Source: Excoecaria cochinchinensis
Lineage: Eukaryota > Streptophyta > Magnoliopsida > Malpighiales > Euphorbiaceae
Assembly (NCBI GenBank): GCA_947683425.1
Contig: CANTUQ010000073.1
Location: 12,421,501 to 12,485,500 of the forward strand
Length of the DNA stretch: 64,000 nt
Direction of reading: 5' to 3'
Every line of letters starts with the position of its first letter. The stretch's first letter is position 1. Positions 22,333 to 33,167 of this stretch are shown one piece after another. A program made the translations under genes and the position numbers. Below the pieces are notes generated by a model. That model had not been told where the DNA came from, searched no databases, and saw only the letters and a program-made list of their open reading frames with translations.

Positions 22333-22972
22333 TATTGGGTTTTTTCAAAATAATTCAACATTAACGCAGCGGAATAAAACAAAAACCCAAAATAGGATCC
22401 ATGTATTTTCGATTAATTCAAAAGGAAGGATTAAGATTCACCAACCTTTCTCCTATGTAGGAAGTCAAAATAAACTCCTTTGATTCAAACTGTAGACGCT
22501 GCTCTAACACGAACGTCCTCTACCGGTATCCACACGCACGAACCAATGAACAGAATTCGCAGGGGTGCTAGCTCCCTTATGTTGCGACTGGATTTTTAAG
22601 TTTTCTTTCTCAAAGAAAAGGTGGCGGCTAGGTTTTTCTCTCTAAGAAAAATATATCAACTCTCAATCCTTTTTCTCATCGGAAAAGGAAAAACGTGATT
22701 AGCTATTTCTCTTAAGAAAATCTGCCACTCTTTATCCTATTATCTCTTGAAAAAAACAACGTGATTAGGTTAAACCACTTCTTTTCTTTATCTAACATAT
22801 ATCTGTATATATATTAAACTATAAAGAGATAAATAAGGATATTATTTCTAATTCAAAATTAAGAGATATTTTATATATATATATATATATATTTATCTAT
22901 TTCTTATTCTAAATAATAAGAAATATTATATAATACATATAATTATCTCATATTCAAAATACGGGATTTATT

Positions 22973-23012
<40 letters not shown>

Positions 23013-23547
23013 ATTTCGAAGTTAAATATAAATACCTATATTTATATTATTCCGAAATACCCTAAAAAAATCCATTTTGTTCATTTTTGATCCTGGTGTG
23101 TGACCCAATAGGTTTATATTAAGTTGGCAGTGGGCCTAATCTCATAATAAGCCCACAAGTCATAATTGGTCTCTAGCAAGACATTATGACTACCCAAATA
23201 AAATAAATATCGTTAATCCGATTTGAACCTGACAAAAGAATATGCTATTATCCTTTTGTCACACGATATCTTGTTTGAACATAAGTCATGGTCCATGTTA
23301 AACTTATATATTGTTCAAATATATAATTTCCTGATCACTAAGTAGACTGATAAATCCAAATGACATTGATGACACTATCAATTCATTCAAGCATGGCCAT
23401 GTATTTTTACAGTCCTACTTATCGGGGGGCCCAATAGATATCTTTCTCATTAGAGAGGGACAAATTCCATCTTGATTATTCACTTTTCTCTACATAATTC
23501 TCATTATGTCCGATCATAAACTTTATAATTATCCGATTAAAGATAAC
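22333..23547 (-). repeat. Copia 5' LTR, portion within the window
   Basis: It corresponds to 15141-16402 of the 3' LTR. The LTR terminus next to the PBS has decayed from CCAACA to CCAATA. It is cut at ATAAC by the Athila-like element. Confidence 0.9.
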
Positions 23548-25086
23548 TGTTGATGTATTTTCTATTGATGCAACATACCGCAAGTATACGGTGTACCGAA
23601 ATAGTACTTTAGATATCGATCCCACAGGGAACGTGTTACACACTATTACTAATTGATTTTAATCTTGTTTACAATGATCATAAATTTGATGGTTGAATTA
23701 GAACTACTTAATTTGAACCTAATTTATGTTTATTAGAAGAAGATAAATAGTATATGAATGAAGAACTAAACATAATGAATTTGACCCATCATTTTGATTT
23801 ACATTTATTCATCTTTCATGCAAGCCAAGTTAGAATAAATTTTTAACTCACCCTCTCGACATGAATTAAAATGCCTAAAACATACAATTAAAATTCTAAC
23901 TCACAATTTTCATTAATGAATTAGAGGTTTCTAATTACATATTTTAAGAATAGACACTAACCTATAGCAATTATCTCAATATACCAATCTCTTAAATATA
24001 TCTTAATAATGAAATTCTATTAGATGTCAGATAAAGCAAACTCTCGAATTACTTTAACTTGTAAAGATCAAGCAAAAGATACTAATAGAAAATCTACAAT
24101 GAAAGACTATTAAAGTAGATGAAAATAGAAATAATCATAACATACAAATTCATTAAAATGATATTCATAGAAATATTGGAGAAGAATTAGAAATAAGAGA
24201 ATAAGATAGGAATTCTTCAACCCTTTTCTCAATCTCTTGAAATAAGTTTTCCTTCTCCTTGATCTTCTTCTTCAAAACATGAAACTAATTAAGAAAAATT
24301 AACTAAAGAAAAGAAAAACTATTTTACTAAAATACAGAAAATTACTTAACTAAAAATTCATCATCCTAAAATTATAATTAAACTACATATTTATAGATAT
24401 TAATCTAAGAATTGTGTCCCTTGAAGATGTCTCTTGGGAATGGTTGCAAATTTTGGTGAAAGAAGACAACTTTTCATATGCCTTTTGGCCCAAAACTGTC
24501 CCAACGGTCGTTTCTGTCGCGCTCGCAACGGTGTCGCGATCGCGACAGAACGCGCTGGTCATTTTCTTCTTTCCTTCTCTCGCTCAGTTTTCCTCTCCCT
24601 CTCTGGCCAGTCACGTCGCGTGACTCCCCATCACGGCGTGCCTTCTTCGCGTGTGGCGTGACTGGCGCTCACGTCGCGTGACTTCTTCCCTTCTTTCTCT
24701 TCTCTTTCCTTTCTTTCTTCTCCTCTCTAGCTTCTCTTCACGTCACGTGATCCCTGGTCACGGCGTGACTCATCTCTCTCGCAGCTCCTTCTTCCTTTCC
24801 TCCTTCTTCTTCATTCTTCTTAGCAAGTCACGTCACGTGACTCATAGTCACGGCGTGATCCTTGAGTGAAACGTGATCTGCTCCTTCTTCTCGTGATCTT
24901 CTCATTCTATATCTGTTCTTCTCTTCATTTTTCACCTAAAAATAACAATAAACAGCATAAACACTCAACTGATACAAATAATCATAAACTAATATATCAC
25001 ATCAAATTATACACACAATTACATAATTAATTACACAAACTCACACAAAATAAATACTAAATTATAGTTCAATTTAGCTCCTATCA
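23548..25086 (-). repeat. Athila-like 3' LTR
   Basis: TGATAGGAGC...CATCAACA in element sense. It contains GC-rich palindromes at about 24510-24880 (GTCGCGATCGCGAC, GTCACGTCACGTGAC, GTCACGGCGTGAC). The four plus-strand frames of 67-75 codons over this region are duplicated in the other LTR and have no domain. Confidence 0.92.
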
Positions 25087-25100
25087 AATTCCCCCACACT
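25087..25100 (-). promoter_or_regulatory. Polypurine tract of the Athila-like element
   Basis: The minus strand reads TAGTGTGGGGGAATT directly before the LTR start TGATAGG. Confidence 0.8.
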
Positions 25101-26154
25101 AAACCCTTGCTTGTCCTCAAGTAAGATCAAAGAAATAAGAAAATTTAATAACCAGTAAAAATTACTACAAAACACTGTTATTTAGCACATGTAATAGAAT
25201 TGAAAAGAACCAAAATATCTCATACACTCATAATAAAATAAAATCAGTAAGTCAAAATTTAAGAGCATGCATCACAAATTCAACAAATTACTAAACTTTA
25301 CTAATGCCAACATAAAGAGTATGAAGTCTATTAAAACTAAACATGAAATAAAGAAAGAAAATTAATCATAAAGTTTAAATTCTCAAGCTACTAGTTGTAC
25401 TTAGGACATTTTGAGCTCACTTACCCTTAATCCAATCTCATGGCATTTTTAGACTTTGCTTTTTCTTTTTCTTTGATTTTTCTTTTTGATTTCTAGCAAG
25501 AGAAAGTATATGGGTGCGTTTTACGCTCCATCCCATATTTTTGCAATTTTTGATATATATCTTGCTTTTCTTCTTTTTTTTTTATAACTTTAGTGGGTGC
25601 ATTTTATGCTCCATCCCACTTTTAACTTTTCTTTTTAAATTTAGTCCTCATCCATTATTGAAAAGATAAAAGGTAAGTATTATGGCTATAGTTTCCTTAA
25701 ACAACTAGAAATTGAAAATTATAAACTAAATGAGTAAATTCTAACTTTAAAAACATGGTTAGTTAGAAAGACTAAATAATCTATAATGTTGAAATAATAA
25801 AACAAAATAACTTGAAAAACTTAAAATACATGCTAAAAATTTTTGAAAAACCGATAAAAATGAGCATAAAAGATAATAGACTTAACAACCTATACAATAT
25901 ACCAAATAAACAATGCTTCATAATAAAGTTTACTTAAAAGCCTAATTGAAATATAAAAACACACAAACAAAAATAATCATGCACTTGACATACATAATAC
26001 ATATACAAACTCAAAAACACGGTCACAAACATCACAACACATAACACAGTCACTCCCCCACACTTAGAACCAACATTGTCCTCAATGTGTAGGAACGACA
26101 CACAAAAATAAGTAAAAAGAAATAAATGAAATGAAAAGAAAGAAAACTCCCCTA
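25101..26154 (-). other. Athila-like 3' untranslated interior
   Basis: About 1 kb of AT-rich sequence between the ORF-1-like frame and the PPT. It holds two copies of a GGGTGC[AG]TTTTA[TC]GCTCC block (25513 and 25596) and a second PPT-like GTGTGGGGGAG at 26053-26063. No gene. Confidence 0.65.
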
Positions 26155-27291
26155 TTATGGTGAAGGTGGAGGCGATGGAACCACAAATCCAGCCTGGGTC
26201 ATGAAGTTATCAAACTTGTATTCCAACCTTCTTTGACGTCTCTCAATAGAAGAAAGTTGTGCTTGCATATCGGATAACATCATTGGGATGTTATGACTAG
26301 ATGAACCAACTTCAGGAGCAGCAGCTGGAATATCAGGCATTACTTCATCTTCACTTGCCTCCTCCTCTCCTTCTTCTTCTTGTTCCTCAACGTGTGGCGC
26401 AACATTTCCAGCAATATCCCTCTAACATGATCGAGCACGTGCCGGAATTTCCTGAAAATTATTTCCAACAACCTCTCCACGAACTAACATAGTCTTATTA
26501 AAATAATGGCAAGGAAAAACTCTATAATAGGCATCAAGATCCACATTTAGATTAGTTGCAATACTAGAAATAACATGCCCATGTGTTAAAGGCGAATCAT
26601 GTTTATGTACACATTGCAACAATTGACTTACTATCCAAAAAGGCCAACATACGTCCTTGCGTTTATGTACACACCACATCAAAAACAATTCATTATATGA
26701 AACTCTATTGAATTCAGACCTATTAAAAACTAAAGAAGCTAAAATCCTATGCAAAATCCAATATCTCAAATCTTTAATAAACATGGATTTATCATCCCTA
26801 GCCCTATAACAAGTTTGTAAATCAGTTAAAAATGTCCAAAATTCATGTGGCTTAAACGATTTAGGTGGCTCAGTCAAACCAGCTTGAGAAAATCTAAATA
26901 TCCTATTCATCATAAAATAGGTTAAAGTATAAGGTTGTCCAGCCATCCTAAAATCTAACCAATTCTCATTATCATCATTCTTTTTTAATGTGGTATAAAA
27001 TTCTAAAACTAAATCAGGACGCACATTTTCATGCATAGAAGCAAATTTAAACAACCCACATACTCTTAACATATCATTAACTACTTCTAGCATACCAATT
27101 TGATTAAGTAAAGAGTCAGGAAAAAACTTACAATGCATCAAATGCCTATTACGAAGAGTTAAATACCTACTGCCCTCATCTACAGAAAAGATAGGAAACA
27201 ATGCACCATAATGAGAAGCAATATTAACCACCTCAGCTTCCTGCTCTTCTTGGTCAGTTCGGGGAACAGTGGGATTCTTTGTTCTCACCAT
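26155..27291 (-). pseudogene. ATHILA ORF-1-like protein with one stop
   Basis: The frame starts MVRTKNPTVPRTDQ and continues through FKFASMHENVRPDLVLEF, FRMAGQPYTL, WTFLTDL and DAYYRVFPCH to 26422, where TAG interrupts it. The same frame continues to SPPPSP and a natural stop at 26155, with a predicted coiled coil (MLSDMQAQLSSIERRQRRLE). The segment FASMH...LVLEF and the domain layout resemble the ATHILA ORF-1 family, a protein of unknown function coded downstream of pol in Athila elements. Total about 378 codons. It is the best-preserved coding sequence of the element although pol has gone. Assignment is by motif memory, not by search. Confidence 0.65.
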
Positions 27292-28119
27292 ATTTACTTG
27301 AGTTTGTTAAACAGATAATGAAACTATAGGGAAATAAATATACAGTCAAATGAAAGAAATCAACAAAAACAAATACACTAAAGGAAAACAGAAAAGAATA
27401 AAGAAAAAGAAATGTAAAAAGAGAGAAATTACAAAAGAAATGTGATTTAGTTATACATAAATGCAACCGAAATACACTAAAGGAAAACACAAATAGACAG
27501 AAGAAAAAGAAATAGAAACAGATATAGAAACAGATAATAAACTACAAAAGAAATACAACTCTGTTATGCAAGAAAATGCCGAAATGTAATATGCTAAGGT
27601 AAAGAAGAAAAGAAAAATGAAATTAAACTAACAAACCTGGAAATAGAATGAACAGCCCGTAATCCCTAAGATGAGTGAAGAAAAGAGAAGAAATGAAATA
27701 GAGATACAGTGCTGGAATGTAAAACTAGAAAAACGAAATAAGAACAGAGGATGAACACGCAACAGTTCTCTGTGGAAGAAAGAAAAAAAAGAAATGAAGA
27801 AATATGGCTAATGAAGGTCTTGTATCTCGTGACCTGTGTAGGGAGAAATAAAACTAACAGAGACAAATGAAGGGTTAAGTGAAATAAAACCAAGGGAAAG
27901 AAAAATTGGAAAGGTCACGACTTTTAGGGTTTGAAAATTTTAAGTTCCCGCTTTTAATGTGTTTTAATTCCTAAATGGTTAGATTAAGTTAATGTAATTG
28001 GAATTAAATCATCTAAAGCAGAAAATAAAGCAAAACAAAACAAAATAATATAAAAACAATAAGTGAAATAAGAAAATAAAAGAAAAGAAAAAGAAAAAAA
28101 AAATTTAAAACGTACCTGA
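27292..28119 (-). other. Athila-like interior without genes
   Basis: A-rich on the plus strand. In a complete Athila element pol would separate gag from ORF-1; here only about 0.8 kb of low-complexity sequence remains. Short frames at 27254-27490 and 27666-27893 are Phe/Leu/Ser-rich translations of purine-rich sequence and are not supported. Confidence 0.6.
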
Positions 28120-28325
28120 TGGAGCATCACGGCGTCACGGCGTGAGGTAACGTCACGACTCGTGACGCTTCACTTACCTGGGAGAAAAGCTTCAAGCGAA
28201 ATCCTCAGAGCGTCACGGCGTGAGGCAACGTCACGCCTCGTGACGCTTCGGCCTTACCTGGGCGAAGTCCCTCGCCTCAGCCCCTCACGTCACGTGAAGC
28301 TTCATCACGTCGTGAGCCCACTCCT
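28120..28325 (-). repeat. Palindromic CACG array inside the Athila-like gag region
   Basis: Repeated TCACGGCGTGA, GTCACGACTCGTGAC, CCTCACGTCACGTGAAG and ATCACGTCGTGAG words within 200 bp. They resemble palindromes of this element's own LTR and of two other families, but here lie in the interior and form the end of the gag fragment. Confidence 0.75.
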
Positions 28326-28510
28326 TGTTGAGCACCACTCAAAGCAGGTGTGGCAAAGTCCATCAATCTTGGTGGATTTTCTTCAGCCATGATAATTGAT
28401 CTCCTATTTTTGTTCTTCTTTTTATTTGACTTCCGATTACTCAATAAAAACCTCTCAATTTCAGGATTTAAAGGCTCAAGCTCTTCTAAAGAACTCCTTG
28501 TACTAGGCAT
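28277..28510 (-). pseudogene. Athila-like gag, N-terminal fragment
   Basis: MPSTRSSLEELEPLNPEIER... and MAEENPPRLMDFATPA resemble the start of Athila-type gag (an LxxEIER stretch followed by a MAExxPR[TL]-type segment). The following capsid domain is lost: the frame runs into the palindromic array at 28320 and ends at 28277 with low-complexity SRRDEASRDVRG. It lies about 130 bp after the PBS, the normal place for gag. Confidence 0.6.
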
Positions 28511-28637
28511 GAACTTCTAAAATCCTGTAAAACAAATACAAAACACAAAATTAATTTAAACAAATAAACAAATTAAAACAAAACAAAATATTGTAATCCA
28601 AAATCATAAATCAATTTTTATAATGGCAAACAACCGT

Positions 28638-28655
28638 TCCCCGGCAACGGCGCCA
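28638..28655 (-). promoter_or_regulatory. tRNA-Asp primer-binding site of the Athila-like element
   Basis: The minus strand reads TGGCGCCGTTGCCGGGGA, an 18-base match to the 3' end of plant tRNA-Asp including CCA, the primer typical of Athila elements. It is six bases after the LTR. Confidence 0.9.
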
Positions 28656-28661
28656 AAAACT

Positions 28662-30200
28662 TGTTGATGTGGTTTCTATTGATGCAACATACCGCAAGTA
28701 TACGGTGTACCGAAATAGTACTTTAGATATCGATCCCACAGGGAACGTGTTACACACTATTACTAATTGATTTTAATCTTGTTTACAATGATCATAAATT
28801 TGATGGTTGAATTAGAACTACTTAATTTGAACCTAATTTATGTTTATTAGAAGAAGATAAATAGTATATGAATGAAGAACTAAACATAATGAATTTGAAC
28901 CATCATTTTGATTTACATTTATTCATCTTTCATGCAAGCCAAGTTAGAATAAATTTTTAACTCACCCTCTCGACATGAATTAAAATGCCTAAAACATACA
29001 ATTAAAATTCTAACTCACAATTTTCATTAATGAATTAGAGGTTTCTAATTACATATTTTAAGAATAGACACTAACCTATAGCAATTATCTCAATATACCA
29101 ATCTCTTAAATATATCTTAATAATGAAATTCTATTAGATGTCAGATAAAGCAAACTCTCGAATTACTTTAACTTGTAAAGATCAAGCAAAAGATACTAAT
29201 AGAAAATCTACAATGAAAGACTATTAAAGTAGATGAAAATAGAAATAATCATAACATACAAATTCATTAAAATGATATTCATAGAAATATTGGAGAAGAA
29301 TTAGAAATAAGAGAATAAGATAGGAATTCTTCAACCCTTTTCTCAATCTCTTGAAATAAGTTTTCCTTCTCCTTGATCTTCTTCTTCAAAACATGAAACT
29401 AATTAAGAAAAATTAACTAAAGAAAAGAAAAACTATTTTACTAAAATACAGAAAATTACTTAACTAAAAATTCATCATCCTAAAATTATAATTAAACTAC
29501 ATATTTATAGATATTAATCTAAGAATTGTGTCCCTTGAAGATGTCTCTTGGGAATGGTTGCAAATTTTGGTGAAAGAAGACAACTTTTCATATGCCTTTT
29601 GGCCCAAAACTGTCCCAACGGTCGTTTCTGTCGCGCTCGCAACGGTGTCGCGATCGCGACAGAACGCGCTGGTCGTTTTCTTCTTTCCTTCTCTCGCTCA
29701 GTTTTCCTCTCCCTCTCTGGCCAGTCACGTCACGTGACTCCCCATCACGGCGTGCCTTCTTCGCGTGTGGCGTGACTGGCGCTCACGTCGCGTGACTTCT
29801 TCCCTTCTTTCTCTTCTCTTTCCTTTCTTTCTTCTCCTCTCTAGCTTCTCTTCACGTCACGTGATCCCTGGTCACGGCGTGACTCGTCTCTCTCACAGCT
29901 CCTCCTTCCTTTCCTCCTTCTTCTTCATTCTTCTTAGCAAGTCACGTCACGTGACTCATAGTCACGGCGTGATCCTTGAGTGAAACGTGATCTGCTCCTT
30001 CTTCTCGTGATCTTCTCATTCTATATCTGTTCTTCTCTTCATTTTTCACCTAAAAACAACAATAAACAGCATAAACACTCAACTGATACAAATAATCATA
30101 AACTAATATATCACATCAAATTATACACACAATTACATAATTAATTACACAAACTCACACAAAATAAATACTAAATTATAGTTCAATTTAGCTCCTATTA
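28662..30200 (-). repeat. Athila-like 5' LTR
   Basis: Nearly identical to 23548-25086. The outermost bases have changed from TGATAGG to TAATAGG, which would impair integrase recognition of this end. Palindromes lie at 29620-29990. Confidence 0.92.
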
Positions 30201-32565
30201 ATAACTGTGACGCGCGCCGAACCCTGTGGCCTCCCGCAAGCCCGCTTTAGGGCAATCGGGATGGGATTCATTAAAACTTGTAAGGTATTTATAAGTGCAT
30301 CTATATTGGGCAACAAGGAGGTTTCTTGGAGTCGCCACCCAATAGAACAGTGGGAAGGGTCATCTAGCCTCAGCGAGCCTAAGACGGCGTATACATATCC
30401 ATCTTGGGCAAACCAGAGAGATCTTGGATGTCTCAGCCTCTATCCCGTGGAGCCTAGGATTATGTAAATTAAGCCTTTTGTAGGGGAACAAGAGGTATTT
30501 TGGAGGTTCTAGACCTCTAACCTTATTGAGCCCAAGACCAGAGTAGGTTCGGGACTTTCCATTTATTCATACCTTGGTTAAGTTTATAATCGTGTTTTGA
30601 ATTTAGAGTTTTATCCCATTTCTCATTTATTTTAATGCAATTAATTAAAGCGCATGTCAATCACGTAGTGGAAGCGATAAATAAAAGCGTGAATAAAATA
30701 AAGCATATGTAAAAATATTACAACAAAACTAGGGGCGGAATACAACCCCCATTCTAAATAAAATACAAACATGCATTAAACGGGATATTCATTAATGATG
30801 AGGACATTGGTCCTCGCATGCATATTTATTATAAAACAATTTTGATGTGATGGTTTTATTTTGGATGGAAAAAATTGAGACATTGGTCCCATTTTTATTT
30901 AGGAAAACTTTCAAATTAATTAATGAAAAAACGTTTAGTGACTTTCTTTCTAGTGGGCCTAAATAAATAATTTTACAATAAAATTACATGGCAAAAATAA
31001 ATGAAAAGGCCAAAATAAATAAACATTACAAACGAAAAAAATAAATATGTAACCCGAACGAGCCTCTTGGATCTCCCCGTGTGCTCGCAAAAATGCCCAA
31101 GCAAAAAATGAGATGTGAAATAAAATAAAACACAAATAAAATAATGTTAGTAAATGAATCAATTAAAATCAATTAAATATAAGATAAATGATAAGATAAA
31201 ACAAAATGAGATAAAATGAAATGATATCAAAATCATAAATGAATTAAAATGTTACCAATTTAAAGTGAACTAGAAAAATGTGTTATTAATGACAAATGGA
31301 TTAAATGAAGTGATTGGAATAAAATATAACATGTTAATGAATTAATATGTAAAAACATGAATATGACAACAATAATGATGAAGATAATCAAATCAATGAA
31401 TATATAAAATAATAAAGGAAAGAATAATAAAATAAATGAATTAAAGAATGATGAAAATAATTAAATGAACAACATGATTAATTAATGTAATTACAATTAA
31501 TATAAAACATTTACATGGTAAACATATCTATTAAAATGAATTTATTAATTACATGTTAGAAATAATGATGAGTTAAAATGAAATAAATTAATTACATGTT
31601 AAGAATTAAAAGAAAACAATATTTACATGTTAGAAATGATAAGAAAATCAATATTTATATGAACAAAATAATATATTAACATATTAAATTAAAACAAATA
31701 TAAAAACAATAGAACAAATGAAAATAATAAAAATAATAATAATATACACGAATAAGAATAAAATCATATATAAACAAGTTAAATAAAACAAATCTAAAAT
31801 AAATAAATAAATGAAGTTAATAAAAATATACATGAATAAATTAAGCATGAACAAAAATAATAAAAAGAAAGAATAAGCCCAAAATGTTTTACCCTCAGAG
31901 TTTCAGATTCGATGAAGGTAAAATGATGATCGATTTCTTTGTTTGATGATTTGTAATATTAGAGTGTAATATGATAAAAATGTTGGAATTTTATTCCAAG
32001 AAAAAAATAGGATAAAAAATGATCAAAAATTTTTTAAGAGCAAAGAATTGATTTCTTTGCCTAAAGAAATGATTTTGATAAAAAAAGATTTTTATTGATT
32101 AAAATTAAAGAAAAATGATTTCAAGAATAAACAATCACTTTGTTTGTATCAAGAAAAAAAATGATTAAAAGTCTTATTTTAAAAAATCAAATGAAAAAAT
32201 TAGATTTTGATAACAAACAATTGTTTTATTTATCTCAAAATTAATTTTTCATCAAAAAGAGATTCAAAAGAAAATCAATGGAAAAAAAAATTTATTGAAC
32301 ACAAATAAAAGGTTAAAAAAGAATTTTGAGAACAAACAATTGTTGTGTTTGTCTCCAAAAATTAATCAAACAACAAAATTCCTTCTAAATATATATTTAG
32401 AAGAAATTATGTTGGAAAAAAAAATGAAAGATGAACTCAATTTTTTGTTCTTCTTTGGTAGGGAAAAAATCTTGAATTTTTTTTAGAGTTTGAGAGGAAG
32501 AAGAAGAGAAAAGATGAAGAGAAAAAACCCTAGCCAAAATCCCCCTTTTAGGTTTTCATCTTATT

Positions 32566-32576
32566 CTTTTTATATG
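32566..32576 (-). promoter_or_regulatory. TATA box of element A LTR
   Basis: CATATAAAAAG on the minus strand at nearly the same distance from the LTR start as the TATAAAAA of element B (about 515 against 470 bp). Confidence 0.5.
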
Positions 32577-32759
32577 AATAAAATAAAAAAAATATTAATT
32601 AAAGGGATAAAATTTAATAAAATCAGATATTACCTATTTTAATTTTTAATAATGGAAAAAATCCCTTAAAACCTTGAAAAAAGGGATAAAAAACTGATTT
32701 TTAGGTCCAAAAATCGGAAAAAAGGGGTATCAGACCCTTTAGCAACGGCCAGAAGTAGG

Positions 32760-32789
32760 GACGCCCGTCGCTATATAGGGACGGGCATC
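32760..32789. repeat. 30-bp palindrome with TATATA centre
   Basis: The arms GACGCCCGTCGCTATATAG and its near complement differ at only two pairs. It sits upstream of the TATA box in the U3 of element A and shares GACGCCCGTCG with the LTR at 1-1483. Confidence 0.7.
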
Positions 32790-33087
32790 GGAGCGGCAGC
32801 CCTGCGCATGAACAGTGCGCGCAATGCTGCGCGCTCTGCCGCGCCCGACACTCGCGATACGATTTTTTTTTTTTAAAAAAAATTAAATTGACTAAAAATA
32901 CTATCATTTTAAGCCCCCATTTTTCAAAACTAATTTTTAAAATATTTTTTATTATTTTTTTAACTTTTCACTCTAAAATGCAAATTTGAAAAGAAAATCA
33001 TCACTTTTAACCTTTTTGCCTGTGGAAAGGCATCTTATCATCATTGGGTAACTCTGATCTGAGTTACCTCAGGATCCAGTGTCTACA

Positions 33088-33104
33088 GTTGGCCCCAATT
33101 TTGG
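33088..33104 (-). promoter_or_regulatory. Polypurine tract of element A
   Basis: The minus strand reads AAAATTGGGGCCAAC before TGTAGACAC. Element B has AAAATTGGGGGCAAC at its 3' LTR, so the tract is shared. Confidence 0.75.
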
Positions 33105-33167
33105 GAAAACTAGTGCACTAGTGCCTAGATGAGCCAAAATTCAGAGAAGAAGGAAAGAGATGCGTAC

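Larger units (their letters stand above)
15141..23547 (-). mobile_element. Ty1/copia element, 5' LTR interrupted
   Basis: Complete 3' LTR (15141-16813), PPT, broken single-frame gag-pol (20790-16828), leader, iMet PBS and the first 1215 bp of the 5' LTR (22333-23547). The 5' LTR then breaks at ATAAC (23543-23547), where the Athila-like element begins; its continuation GTTTGATTATG is known from the other LTR (16403 on) and should lie beyond the right edge. The left flank CTGTA (15136-15140) would be one TSD copy. The order protease, integrase, RT, RNase H is diagnostic of Ty1/copia; I do not assign a lineage. Confidence 0.9.
23548..30200 (-). mobile_element. Athila-like element, non-autonomous, TSD ATAAC
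   Basis: LTRs 23548-25086 and 28662-30200 are each 1539 bp, and I count only about ten differences by eye, so this is the youngest insertion here. A perfect TSD ATAAC lies at 23543-23547 and 30201-30205. A tRNA-Asp PBS places it in the Athila group of Ty3/gypsy. It keeps the first part of gag and an ATHILA ORF-1-like reading frame; protease, RT, RNase H and integrase are missing. At 6.65 kb it is shorter than autonomous Athila elements. Confidence 0.9.
30206..33087 (-). repeat. 3' LTR of element A
   Basis: TGTAGACACTGG...GCGCGCGTCACA in element sense, 2882 bp. A TATA box (CATATAAAAAG, 32576-32566) sits about 515 bp from its start, and a long palindrome lies at 32760-32789. The site ATCTCCCCGTGTGC at 31071-31084 is the empty form of the target used by the chromovirus in the partner LTR. 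Confidence 0.88.

Noticed and set aside
22097..22483. 128-codon plus-strand frame
   Set aside because: It is antisense to the copia leader and 5' LTR, crosses the PBS and has no domain.
24414..24869. Four overlapping frames of 67-75 codons repeated at 29528-29983
   Set aside because: They are the two copies of the Athila-like LTR. Overlap of three frames and palindromic DNA explain them; no domain is seen.
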